Shown one piece after another: positions 25,128 through 33,024 of a stretch of DNA of 64,000 bases; the first letter of the stretch is position 1; each line of letters begins with the position of its first letter. Origin of the DNA: Elusimicrobiota bacterium (GTDB lineage Bacteria > Elusimicrobiota > Elusimicrobia > UBA1565 > UBA9628); contig JACPFR010000010.1 in the NCBI GenBank assembly GCA_016182905.1, positions 174,578 through 238,577 on the forward strand, given 5' to 3'. The notes below the pieces were generated by a model. It was given only the letters and a program-made list of their open reading frames with translations, had not been told where the DNA came from and did no database searches. The position numbers were made by a program, and so were the translations under genes.

Positions 25128-25406
25128 ATGATGAAGTCGACGCTACTCGCGGTCTCGGCGCTCGTTCCGGCGCTGCTGCTGTCGGGCTGCATGATGATGC
25201 ACGGAAGCCACGGTGGTCCGTCCAAGGCGATCTGCCCGGTCTCCGGGGAGACGGTCAAGGTCAAGGACGGCACGCCGAGCATGACATGGAAGGGCCGGCG
25301 GCTGTACTTCTCCAGCGAGGAGAACCTCAAGCGCTTCGCCGCGGCCCCTGATTCGTTCAAGACTCCCGAGCAGGCTCCGCCCTCGGGAGGCCACGAGGGG
25401 CATTGA
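25128..25406 (+). CDS. YHS-like metal-binding lipoprotein
   Basis: A 92-residue lipoprotein: signal peptide with lipobox L-L-S-G-C (Cys about 21), followed by Met/His-rich MMMHGSHGG and a YHS-like domain (ICPVSGETV ... LYFSSEENLKRFAAAPDSF). YHS domains occur with copper ATPases and RND pumps and are thought to bind metal. The C-terminus is His-rich (GGHEGH). It lies 18 bases after the pump gene and one base before the next gene, so it is part of the island. Confidence 0.72.
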   Translation: MMKSTLLAVSALVPALLLSGCMMMHGSHGGPSKAICPVSGETVKVKDGTPSMTWKGRRLYFSSEENLKRFAAAPDSFKTPEQAPPSGGHEGH

Positions 25407-25407
25407 G

Positions 25408-25671
25408 ATGGGCTCCCTGCTGGTCATGGGCGTGATGATGGGCGTCATGGGGGCGGTCGGCCTCGGGTCCCTGTGGAAGTCCCGGCGGGCACCCGCGGAG
25501 GCCCCGGCCTTCGCGATCTCGCCCGTCGACGGGCGGCGCCTGGAGGTGACGCCCGCCACTCCGCGCGCGGTCGTGGGCGGGAAGACGTTCTTCTTCGAGG
25601 ACGAGGAGCAGCAGCGCGCCTTCGTGCTCGAGCCGGTCGTCGTTCCAGAATCAAAAGGAGGTAGAAAATGA
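25408..25671 (+). CDS. Small membrane protein with degenerate YHS-like domain
   Basis: An 87-residue protein with an N-terminal hydrophobic Met/Gly-rich helix (about residues 2-22) and a domain that matches the YHS-like fold of the previous gene (SPVDGRRLEV ... FFFEDEEQQRAFVLEP) but has no cysteine where that gene has CPVSG. It may have lost metal binding or use other ligands. The stop overlaps the next start (ATGA). Confidence 0.6.
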   Translation: MGSLLVMGVMMGVMGAVGLGSLWKSRRAPAEAPAFAISPVDGRRLEVTPATPRAVVGGKTFFFEDEEQQRAFVLEPVVVPESKGGRK

Positions 25672-26042
25672 GAAAACTGATGAGCGCCGTCGTCGTCGCG
25701 GCCGCCGTCGCCGGAAGCGCCTTCGCCGCCGGCAGCCACATGGACCCGTCGGGCAAGGCCGAGACGATCTCGGGCGAGCTGCTCGACATGTCCTGCTACA
25801 TGATGCACGAGGGCAAGGGACCCAAGCACGCCAAGTGCGCCGGCGCCTGCGTCACGGGCGGGGCCCCGCTCGGCCTGCTGACGAAGGACGGGAAGGTGTA
25901 CCTCGTCGTGGGCAACCACGAGGACCAGAAGCCTTACGTCGAGGCCAAGGCGCAGGCGGGCAAGAACGCGAAGATCACCGGCACGGTGTTCACGCGCGGC
26001 GGCCTGACGGCCATCGTCGTGAGCAAGGTGGAGAAGCCCTAG
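25668..26042 (+). CDS. Exported protein with DMxCY Cys/His domain
   Basis: A 124-residue secreted protein (signal peptide about 1-20, ending AFAA). The mature domain has D40-M-S-C43-Y, H54, C57 and C61, then a beta-rich tail (GKVYLVVGN ... ITGTVFTRGGLTAIVVSKV). The same Cys/His spacing (C-x10-H-x2-C-x3-C) recurs in the C-terminal half of the protein at 27067-27618. I know no name for this domain; metal binding is inferred from ligands and from its place in a metal-efflux island. A strong AGGAGG site precedes the ATG. Confidence 0.65.
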   Translation: MRKLMSAVVVAAAVAGSAFAAGSHMDPSGKAETISGELLDMSCYMMHEGKGPKHAKCAGACVTGGAPLGLLTKDGKVYLVVGNHEDQKPYVEAKAQAGKNAKITGTVFTRGGLTAIVVSKVEKP

Positions 26043-26489
26043 GTGGAGCTCGAGCTCTACCATCTGCATCCGGCGGCCGTCCACTTCCCGATCGCCCTAT
26101 TGATCGCGGGAGGGGCGGCCGCCGGCGTGCGCCTGCGCAAGGCCGCGCCGGAGTGGCTGTCGAACGCGGAGTCCTGGCTGCTCTGGCTGGGAACGATCTC
26201 CGCGTGGGTGACGTTGGGCCTCGGGCTCCTCGCGGAGAAGACGGCGCCGCACGTGCCGCTGGCCTGGGAGGTCCAGGCCGAGCACGAGACGCTGGCGTGG
26301 CGGACGGTCGCGGTGTTCACCGCGCTGTCGCTGCTGCGCGCGTTCGCGCTGCGCAAGGGCCTCGACGCGGGCAAGGTCCGCGCCGCTCAGGTCTTTTTCT
26401 GGATGATCGGGCTGGGACTGCTCGTCGCGACGGCCATGCACGGCGGGGAGCTGGTCTTCGGCTTCGGGGTGGGCGTGAGGGCGCCGTGA
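26043..26489 (+). CDS. DUF2231-type membrane protein
   Basis: A 148-residue protein with four predicted helices and the family-typical N-terminus H-P-A-A-V-H-F-P-I-A-L, in which the two His may bind haem or metal. DUF2231 proteins are often found beside haem or copper proteins; function is unproven. The GTG start follows the previous stop directly. The C-terminal helix has an M-H-G-G-E-L element. Confidence 0.7.
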   Translation: MELELYHLHPAAVHFPIALLIAGGAAAGVRLRKAAPEWLSNAESWLLWLGTISAWVTLGLGLLAEKTAPHVPLAWEVQAEHETLAWRTVAVFTALSLLRAFALRKGLDAGKVRAAQVFFWMIGLGLLVATAMHGGELVFGFGVGVRAP

Positions 26490-26508
26490 TCGGAAGGGAG
26501 AACGGATA

Positions 26509-26991
26509 ATGAAGAAGAGATATCGGTTGATGGGCGTGGTGGCGTTCGTCGCGGCGGCGACGGCGGCGATCGGGGCGTCGTCCGAGGAGGCGGCGGTCCG
26601 CAAAGTCCTCGGGGACTACAGGACGGCGATGGAGGCGCGCAGCGTCGAGAAGCTCGCCGAGGTCGTCTCCGACGGCCTGCTCGTGCTCGAGGGCACGTAC
26701 AAGAACGACGGCTGGAAGGACTACCGGGACCATCACATCGGCCCCGAGATGGCGGAGTGGAAGGAGTTCAAGGTCGCCGATCCCAAGCTGACCAAGCTCG
26801 AGGTCGGCACGGACCTGGCCTACGCCGTCCAGGAGGCGACCTACACCATCGTCGACGCGAAAGGCCCCGTCGTCCTGCTGGGAGCGGAGACCGTGGTCCT
26901 CGCCAAGGAGGCGAAAGGCTGGAGGATCCGGCACCTGCACCTCTCCGCGAAGCGTCTTGCGCCCGCCAAGCCCCCGGCCGAGAAGAAATAG
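26509..26991 (+). CDS. Exported NTF2-like (SnoaL/DUF4440-type) protein
   Basis: A 160-residue protein with signal peptide (about 1-23) and an NTF2-like fold: an N-terminal helix (EEAAVRKVLGDYRTAMEARS), then the strand pattern LLVLEGTYKNDGWKDYRDHH ... WRIRHLHLS. Members bind small ligands or act as hydrolases/isomerases in a cone-shaped pocket; D73/H74/H75-type residues in RDHH could be ligands. A GAAGGGAG site is upstream of the ATG. Role in the metal island is unknown. Confidence 0.65.
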   Translation: MKKRYRLMGVVAFVAAATAAIGASSEEAAVRKVLGDYRTAMEARSVEKLAEVVSDGLLVLEGTYKNDGWKDYRDHHIGPEMAEWKEFKVADPKLTKLEVGTDLAYAVQEATYTIVDAKGPVVLLGAETVVLAKEAKGWRIRHLHLSAKRLAPAKPPAEKK

Positions 26992-27066
26992 CCGCAAATC
27001 CTTCATCCCGCGGCGATTGAACGCCGGGCCCGGGCGGATTAGAATCACGCGAAGGCGGAGAGCGCG

Positions 27067-27618
27067 ATGAGCGAGCCGGAACTATACAGGCCGAAGGTCG
27101 CACTTTATCGATGCGCCTGCCGCCATTGCGACGCGGCTCAACAGGAACTGCGCAAGCTCTGCGAGCAGTACGGGGCCATTTTTGAGGTCCAGCGCGTGGA
27201 GCGCGACGAGCGCCTGCGCGGGTTCGCGGGCTGGAGCACGCCGATCGTCGCGATCGACGGCGTCGGCGTCACCCAGTTCAAGGTGGACGCCAAGGCCTGG
27301 GAGGAGGCGCTGCGCGCGCGCGCGCAAGCCCGGCCGAGCTCTTTGATCGGCACCGTCGCGGACATGTGCTGCTACTTCAAGCTCGGCGCCCGGCCGGAGG
27401 GGCACGAGGCGTGCGCCCGGGAATGCTTCGCGGCGGGCGGGCCCGTGGGCATCGCGGCCTTCGACGGCCGCGTCTTCCTCGCCCTGCCTGACCGGCGGGA
27501 TCCGTCCGCTTTCGAGAGCTTGAAGGATCGGCCCGGACAAAAGGTCCGAGTGGAGGGCGAAATCCGCCTGCGCGAAGGGCTGGCCGCCGTCGTGGTCTCG
27601 CGCGTGGAAATCCCATGA
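27067..27618 (+). CDS. Thioredoxin-fold/DMxCY two-domain protein
   Basis: A 183-residue cytosolic protein. Residues 10-85 look like a glutaredoxin/thioredoxin fold with C16, C18 and C21 in Y-R-C-A-C-R-H-C and a cis-Pro segment WSTPIVAID. Residues 93-183 repeat the domain of the exported protein at 25668: D99-M-C-C102-Y, H113, C116, C120 with identical spacing, then VFLALPDRRDP ... VEGEIRLREGLAAVVVSRVE. A redox or metal-transfer role (for example Cu delivery) is plausible but inferred. It overlaps the HD-GYP gene by four bases. Confidence 0.65.
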   Translation: MSEPELYRPKVALYRCACRHCDAAQQELRKLCEQYGAIFEVQRVERDERLRGFAGWSTPIVAIDGVGVTQFKVDAKAWEEALRARAQARPSSLIGTVADMCCYFKLGARPEGHEACARECFAAGGPVGIAAFDGRVFLALPDRRDPSAFESLKDRPGQKVRVEGEIRLREGLAAVVVSRVEIP

Positions 27619-28604
27619 TCCCCGCGGAGCAGGCGGCCCTGGCCGCCCCGCCCATCCTGCGGCGGGCCTGGACGGCCGCCGCGTTCGCCTTCGTCTTCGT
27701 TCTTCATTGGATGACGCCGGCGGGCCCGCACCAGTGGCACTGGCTTCACCTGATCGCGCAGAAGCTTCTCTTCATCCCGGTGCTCATGTGCGCCGCGTGG
27801 TACGGCCTGCGGGAGACCTTGCTCATGACCGCCGCGGTCAGCGCGGCCTTCGGCCTCCACATCGCCGTGCAATGGCGCGGCCACCCCATGGTGCAGGCCG
27901 ACCAGGCGGCCGAACTCGTGAACCTCTGGGTCGCCGCTCCCCTGAGCTGGGCGTTCTTCCGCTCCGAGCGCGCCGCCGCCGAGCGCCTGCGCCGGGCGCA
28001 CGCGGGCACCTTGCTGGCCCTGGTCTCGTCGCTGGAGCTTCGCGAGCGCTACACGGCGGGGCACTCGCGGCGCGTCGCGGCGTACAGTCTGCTCGCCGCC
28101 GAGCGGATGGGACTACGCGACCGCGCCTTTCTCCGTACGCTCGAGACCGGCGCGCTGCTTCACGACGCGGGCAAGATCGGAGTCCCCGATTCCGCGCTCC
28201 TGAAGATGGGTGCGCTCAACGACGAGGAGTGGGAGGCGATGCGGCGACACCCGGAGAGCGGCGCGCGGTTGGCGCGGGGATCGGACGCTTTGGAGGGCGC
28301 GGCACCGGTCATCGCCGCCCATCATGAACGCTTCGACGGCCGGGGCTACCCCGCGGGGCTCGCGGGCGAGGCCATCCCGCTCGGCGCCCGTATCGTGGCC
28401 GCGGCCGACGTCTACGACGCTTTGACCACGGCGCGGCCCTACAAGCGCGCCTTTTCTCACGACGAGGCGGCCGCGATCCTCTGCGAGCAGTCCGGAGCCG
28501 CCCTCGACCCGCGGGTCGTCAAAGCCTTCACGGAGATTCCCTTTTACGCGCTCGCGGACGCGGCGGCCCGGGATGGCGTCGTCCTGCGGGAGACGGCGGC
28601 ATGA
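27615..28604 (+). CDS. Membrane HD-GYP domain phosphodiesterase
   Basis: A 329-residue protein: four hydrophobic helices (about residues 17-117), a short helical linker, and an HD-GYP domain that hydrolyses cyclic di-GMP. Visible motifs are H150 (YTAGHSRR), H183-D184-A-G-K-I-G-V-P, H212-P-E-S-G, H236-H237-E and the G-R-G244-Y-P signature. All metal ligands are present, so it is probably active. No diguanylate cyclase is in the same operon; a REC-GGDEF protein lies 10 kb away. Confidence 0.85.
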   Translation: MIPAEQAALAAPPILRRAWTAAAFAFVFVLHWMTPAGPHQWHWLHLIAQKLLFIPVLMCAAWYGLRETLLMTAAVSAAFGLHIAVQWRGHPMVQADQAAELVNLWVAAPLSWAFFRSERAAAERLRRAHAGTLLALVSSLELRERYTAGHSRRVAAYSLLAAERMGLRDRAFLRTLETGALLHDAGKIGVPDSALLKMGALNDEEWEAMRRHPESGARLARGSDALEGAAPVIAAHHERFDGRGYPAGLAGEAIPLGARIVAAADVYDALTTARPYKRAFSHDEAAAILCEQSGAALDPRVVKAFTEIPFYALADAAARDGVVLRETAA

Positions 28605-29098
28605 GAATGCGGATTTGGAAGCTCCTCTGGCCCTTGCGCGCCTGGCGGCGCAAGGGCCTGGAGGAGGGGGACTATTTCCCCGGCTTCACGCTCAGCGACG
28701 CGGCCGGGCGCCGCTTCTCGCTGTCGGAGAACCCCGAGGGGAAGATGACCGCCCTCTGGCTTACCAACCTCTGCGAGGACTGCCGCTCCAAGGTGCCGCT
28801 GCTGGAGGAACTGCGCCGGGAGGCGGGGGACCGTTTCCGCATCCTGGCCATCAGCTTGTTGGGCGATGACCGGACGCTGCCGGCCCAGGTCTCCGCCCGC
28901 TGCGGCTTCCCGATCCTGCTGGACCCGGAGGACATCGTGGCCCGCAAGCTCGGCCTTGCTCATCCGCCCCGGACGTGCCCGCTGCACAACCTTTTCATCC
29001 TGGACCGGGACCGTCGGATCGTGTTTCGCCATCACCTGTCCGCGCTCAAGCCTGAGGCCTTCAGAACGTTATGGCGAGGACTCGCTCCGCCGGCTTGA
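28601..29098 (+). CDS. Redoxin (AhpC/TSA-thioredoxin fold) protein
   Basis: A 165-residue thioredoxin-fold protein of the redoxin type: a P-G-F-T-L-S-D-A-A-G-R lead-in, then T-N-L-C58-E-D-C61 at the active site and LFILDRDRRIVFRHH near the C-terminus. The CxxC pair fits a thiol reductant or peroxiredoxin-Q/TlpA hybrid. The N-terminus is basic and lacks a convincing signal peptide. It overlaps the HD-GYP gene by four bases. Confidence 0.7.
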   Translation: MRMRIWKLLWPLRAWRRKGLEEGDYFPGFTLSDAAGRRFSLSENPEGKMTALWLTNLCEDCRSKVPLLEELRREAGDRFRILAISLLGDDRTLPAQVSARCGFPILLDPEDIVARKLGLAHPPRTCPLHNLFILDRDRRIVFRHHLSALKPEAFRTLWRGLAPPA

Positions 29099-29131
29099 CG
29101 ACGTCCGTCAACTCGCGGGCGCCGTATCGTG

Positions 29132-30187
29132 CTAAGCGAACCGTATAAGCAGGAGCTCGCAGGCGAACCCGGGACCGAACGCGGCCATAAGCCCATGCGA
29201 GCCCGGGCGCGGCTCGGCTTTCTCGATGGCATCGCGCAGAATGAAGAGGAGCGAGGATGAGGAAAGATTCCCGTTCTCGGCGAGGAACTCGCGCGATAGG
29301 CGGGTCTTTCGCGCATCGATACCGAGCGAGCGCTCGCAGGCGTCGAGGATCTTCGCGCTCCCGGGGTGGAGCAGGAAGTGCTCGATATCCGCCGTCTTGA
29401 GGCCGTGACGCGCGAGGAACGGCTCCACCGTCGCGGCGAAGCTCTCCTCGACGAGCGTCACCGCTCTCGGAGAGAGGACCAGGCGCATGCCTTGATCGGT
29501 GAAGTCCCAGCCCATGACGTCGAGCGAGTCGGGAAGGAGCGCGCCGGCCGAGTCGACGATCTCGGCGCGTCCGCGGCCCCGGCGGCGGTCTCCGGCCAGG
29601 ACCACGGCGGAGGCCCCGTCGCCGAACAGCGCGGCCGCCACGATCTGCGTCGTCTCCAGCTCCTGAGGCATGAAGGTCAGGCTGCACAACTCGACGGAGA
29701 GCACGAGGACGGCCTCCTCGGGCCTCCCCAGAAGGAAGTCCGCCGCGCGCGCGAGCGCCACGGCCCCGCCGGCGCAGCCGGAGCCGAACAGGGGAGTCCT
29801 TTTGACTCCGCGCGGGAAGGGGAGGGCCTGGGCCAGGTGGGCCTCGAGGCTCGGCGTGAGCAGGCCGGTCGTCGTCACCGAGACGATGTGGCCGATGTCG
29901 GAAAAGTCGAGCCCCGCCTTTTCGAGCGCTGAGCGCAGGGCCCGTTCGGACAGCTCGCGCGCGTGCGTGAAGTAGGCGGCATTTTTTTCCTCGAACGGGC
30001 GGGGCAAAAGGTAGCGCTCGATCGGCTCGACGAGGGCGCGGGATCGCACGCCCGCGCGGTCGAAGATGGCTTCCCGCCCCGGAGACTCCAGCAGCGGCCC
30101 GAACGCCGTCCGGCACGCTTGGCGGACCTCATCCTGAGCATAGCGGTGCGCCGGCACGGCCGTCGCCGCCGATAGAATCCTGGGCAT
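29132..30187 (-). CDS. Type III polyketide synthase
   Basis: A 351-residue chalcone-synthase-fold enzyme with the complete triad C138 (FGSGCAGG), H274 (LLHPGSA) and N307 (ENGNLSS). Bacterial type III synthases condense acyl-CoA or acyl-ACP starters with malonyl units into alkylresorcinols or alkylpyrones, often membrane or cyst lipids. No tailoring methyltransferase or hydroxylase lies beside it. Its acyl starter might come from the fab-type operon 11 kb away, which is inference. The start at 30187 gives the family's usual N-terminus (M-P-R-I-L-S-A-A-T-A-V-P); the frame is open further upstream. Confidence 0.85.
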   Translation of the reverse strand: MPRILSAATAVPAHRYAQDEVRQACRTAFGPLLESPGREAIFDRAGVRSRALVEPIERYLLPRPFEEKNAAYFTHARELSERALRSALEKAGLDFSDIGHIVSVTTTGLLTPSLEAHLAQALPFPRGVKRTPLFGSGCAGGAVALARAADFLLGRPEEAVLVLSVELCSLTFMPQELETTQIVAAALFGDGASAVVLAGDRRRGRGRAEIVDSAGALLPDSLDVMGWDFTDQGMRLVLSPRAVTLVEESFAATVEPFLARHGLKTADIEHFLLHPGSAKILDACERSLGIDARKTRLSREFLAENGNLSSSSLLFILRDAIEKAEPRPGSHGLMAAFGPGFACELLLIRFA

Positions 30188-30256
30188 GGGGGAAGAGCGT
30201 AGCTTTTTCGCCGCGGGTGAAGTCGGGCGCTCCTGATTGGCTACAATGGACGGGAA

Positions 30257-31504
30257 ATGAACAAGGCCGCGTTGAGCCCCCTTTTCGCCCGCTACCGCTC
30301 GGATCCGGAATCCGTCTACAACACCTGGTTCGTCAACGGCGAGGCCCGAATGAAGGCCTTTCGCGCGATCCGCCTCGGGGTGCGCGAGACGGTCGCGAGC
30401 ATCGCGCGGGGGGATTTCGGCAACGACTTCAAGGGATCGTCCCTGGAAACGGTCTTGAACGCAATCACCGAGCAGAAGGAGGTTTTCGCGGGCGCCGCGC
30501 ACCCGTTCTACTGGAAGCCGAAGCTCCGCATCCCGGATATCTATGAAAACGAGGCGAACAAGCGCCTGTTCGCTTCGTTTCTCGACGCCTGCCTCGCCGC
30601 GGGAAACGAATCCCAGCTCCTGGATCAAATCAGTCTGCTCGCCGCGGCGAAGATCAAGGGCCTCGGACCGGCCTCGGCGAACATCCTCTACTTCCTGCAC
30701 CCGACCTTGATCCCTCCGTTCAATACGGCGATGGTTCGCGGCTTCAACGCTTTATTTCGGGACGATAAGAAGCTCGGATCCTGGGAGGCCTATCTGGAGA
30801 TGCGGGCGGCCATCCTCGCGGCGAACTCGGAGGCGGGATTCTCGAAGGATTTGGGCGATTTCGCCGGCCTTCTCTTCGAGATCGGGTCGGGGAGAATCAA
30901 CGTGGACGGCACGGCGGCCGCCTTTACAGAAGGCAAGACCGCAGCGGAACGTTCCGCCCGAGCGCGTCACGCGAGGGTCCTCGAAGAGAAAGGGGAGGAA
31001 TCCGAGCACAGCCGGATGCAGCACCTGCTCATCACGGTGGGCCGCGCCTTGAACTGCGATGTCCACGTCGCCCGCAACGATCGGCACCGAAGCTTCGAGG
31101 GCGAATCATTCTCCCTGCGCACCCTGCCGCGGCTCCCGCCTCTCGCTTTGTCCGACGAGGTCCTCGATACGGTTTCCCTCATCGACGTTCTCTGGCTGCG
31201 CCGCGGCACGGGCGATATCGTCTGCGCCTTCGAGGTGGAGAAAAGTACGTCGATCTATTCCGGCATGCTGCGCCTCCAAGACCTGGCGCTCTCTCTTCCC
31301 GGCTGCCCATGCGGACTTTATCTCGTCGCCCCCGACGAGCGAGAAGGGGACGTGCTGGCGCAGATGTCCCGTCCGGCGTTCCTGAAGACGGGGCTGGAGT
31401 TTTCCTATATTCCTTTCGGCGAGCTCGCCGCGAACGCGGACGCCTTATGCCGTTTCGGCGAGGACCACGGCGTCCTGCGCAAGCTCGTCCGCCGCCCGGG
31501 CTGA
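30257..31504 (+). CDS. Solitary restriction-endonuclease-like protein (HhH + PD-(D/E)xK)
   Basis: A 415-residue protein. The N-terminal half has a helix-hairpin-helix-like element K-I-K-G-L-G-P-A-S-A-N-I-L (about residues 132-144) and resembles the DNA-glycosylase-type fold. The C-terminal half has I-D310-V-L-W, then F-E326-V-E328-K-S-T-S-I-Y-S-G, the D...ExE core of a PD-(D/E)xK nuclease in which the last catalytic Lys is Glu, as in BamHI. No DNA methyltransferase is adjacent, so it may target modified or foreign DNA, or be repair-related. TACAAT (30242-30247) lies just upstream. Confidence 0.65.
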   Translation: MNKAALSPLFARYRSDPESVYNTWFVNGEARMKAFRAIRLGVRETVASIARGDFGNDFKGSSLETVLNAITEQKEVFAGAAHPFYWKPKLRIPDIYENEANKRLFASFLDACLAAGNESQLLDQISLLAAAKIKGLGPASANILYFLHPTLIPPFNTAMVRGFNALFRDDKKLGSWEAYLEMRAAILAANSEAGFSKDLGDFAGLLFEIGSGRINVDGTAAAFTEGKTAAERSARARHARVLEEKGEESEHSRMQHLLITVGRALNCDVHVARNDRHRSFEGESFSLRTLPRLPPLALSDEVLDTVSLIDVLWLRRGTGDIVCAFEVEKSTSIYSGMLRLQDLALSLPGCPCGLYLVAPDEREGDVLAQMSRPAFLKTGLEFSYIPFGELAANADALCRFGEDHGVLRKLVRRPG

Positions 31505-31574
31505 CGCGACACCGTCATCAGGCCTTTCCGTCCCCGTCATGGACGGCGGCGCCGGGGTTCGGCATCATCTGACC

Positions 31575-31805
31575 ATGCGATACGCCGGACTTTGGGCGTT
31601 CCTCTGCGCGGCCGCGCTGCTGCTGGGCGCCTGCTCGGTCTTCCGCTGGTCGGGGCATCCCGCGGGGACGGGGACGGCCACGCCGTCCCCGGTCCTGCCG
31701 GGGAGCCTGGAGCCGGAGGAGCGCGGCCACGGGCGGCCGCTTCACGAGGCCCCCGTCGAGCCGTCGTTCAGCGTCCCGCCGTCCACGGCTCCCGCCGGGC
31801 GATGA
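31575..31805 (+). CDS. Small lipoprotein
   Basis: A 76-residue protein with signal peptide and lipobox L-L-L-G-A-C (Cys20), then a Pro/Gly/Ser-rich unstructured tail with a few His. It overlaps the outer-membrane-protein gene by four bases, so the two probably work together. A CATCAT hexamer lies six bases before the ATG with TGGACG 17 nt further up, a weaker leaderless-type promoter. Confidence 0.6.
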   Translation: MRYAGLWAFLCAAALLLGACSVFRWSGHPAGTGTATPSPVLPGSLEPEERGHGRPLHEAPVEPSFSVPPSTAPAGR

Positions 31806-33010
31806 GGGGAGCGGTCCTCGTCGGCCTGCTCCTGATCGGCGCCGGAGCCCGCGCGGAGACGGCCGGCATGCATCACGCTCCGCGCGCGATGTCGACGCGC
31901 GAGGCCTCGGGCACGAGCTGGCAGCCGGCGTCGACGCCGCACGAGGGCCTTCACCTGCGGCGCGGGGATTGGACGGTGATGACGCACGGCGTCCTCGACC
32001 TCGTCTGGGACCGCCAGGGCGGTGCCCGCGGAGGCGAGAAGAACTTCGCCTCCGGCATGCTCATGGCGGCGGGCCGCCGGCCGCTCGGACCCGGATCGCT
32101 GCGCCTGCGCGGCATGCTCTCGGCGGACCCGGCGATGGGGGCCGCGGGCTATCCGCTGCTGCTCCAGACGGGAGAGACGGCCGACGGGCGCCGCGAGCTC
32201 GTCGACCGCCAGCATCCGCACGACCTGTTCATGGAACTGTCGGCGACGTATGCCGCGAGCCTCGGCGAGGACGGCGCCGCGTTCGCGTACTTCGGCCTGC
32301 CCGGCGAGCCCGCGCTCGGCCCGCCCGCCTTCATGCACCGCCTGTCCGGCGCGGAGCTGCCGGAGGCTCCGATCTCGCATCACTGGCTCGACTCCACCCA
32401 CATCGCCCACGGAGCGGCCACGCTCGGCGCCTCGCGCGGGGCGTGGAAGCTCGAGGGATCGGTCTTCACCGGACGCGAACCGGACCGATACCGCTGGGAT
32501 ATCGAAAAGCCGCGGTTCGACTCGCATGCGGGCCGGCTCTCCTGGAACCCCGGCGACGACTGGGCCCTGCAGGCGAGCTATGGGCGCGTCGTGAGCCCCG
32601 AGGCGCTGGCGCCCGAGGTCGACCAGCGGCGCTTCACCGCGTCGGCGAGCGTCAACACGCGCCTCGGCGGGGGGCTCCAGCAGACGACTCTCGCCTACGG
32701 CCGCAACGACGCGGCGCCGGGGCGCGTCCTCGACGCCTATCTCCTCGAGGCGTCCTCCTCCTGGACGCGCGCCCATACGGCGTTCGGCCGGGTCGAGCGC
32801 GTCGAGAAGGACGAGCTGATCCCCGGCGGGGACGAGCGCGCGGTCGGCAAGCTGAGCCTCGGCTATCGCTTCGACTTCGCGGCGTGGAAGGGGACCCGGT
32901 GGGGCGTCGGCGGACTGGCGAGCGTCTACGCGCTGCCGGCGGCGCTGCGTCCGGCCTACGGGCGCGCGCCAGTCTCGTTCATGCTCTTCCTCCGGGCGAA
33001 GCTCGGTTGA
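31802..33010 (+). CDS. Outer-membrane beta-barrel protein of metal-resistance islands
   Basis: A 402-residue exported protein (signal peptide about 1-18) with alternating hydrophobic strands and a C-terminal aromatic-rich segment (SFMLFLRAKLG) like outer-membrane barrels. The N-terminal mature part M-H-H-A-P-R-A-M-S-T-R-E-A-S-G-T-S-W-Q-P and the DRQHPHDLFMEL motif belong to a conserved, uncharacterised family that I recall from heavy-metal resistance clusters in several phyla. His/Met ligands near the N-terminus suggest metal contact. Function is unknown. Confidence 0.65.
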   Translation: MRGAVLVGLLLIGAGARAETAGMHHAPRAMSTREASGTSWQPASTPHEGLHLRRGDWTVMTHGVLDLVWDRQGGARGGEKNFASGMLMAAGRRPLGPGSLRLRGMLSADPAMGAAGYPLLLQTGETADGRRELVDRQHPHDLFMELSATYAASLGEDGAAFAYFGLPGEPALGPPAFMHRLSGAELPEAPISHHWLDSTHIAHGAATLGASRGAWKLEGSVFTGREPDRYRWDIEKPRFDSHAGRLSWNPGDDWALQASYGRVVSPEALAPEVDQRRFTASASVNTRLGGGLQQTTLAYGRNDAAPGRVLDAYLLEASSSWTRAHTAFGRVERVEKDELIPGGDERAVGKLSLGYRFDFAAWKGTRWGVGGLASVYALPAALRPAYGRAPVSFMLFLRAKLG

Positions 33011-33024
33011 CCGCGCCCTAGGGC

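Noticed and set aside
29132..30700. 522-residue extended form of the type III polyketide synthase
   Set aside because: The N-terminal 171 residues are the antisense shadow of the nuclease gene; family homology begins at 30187.
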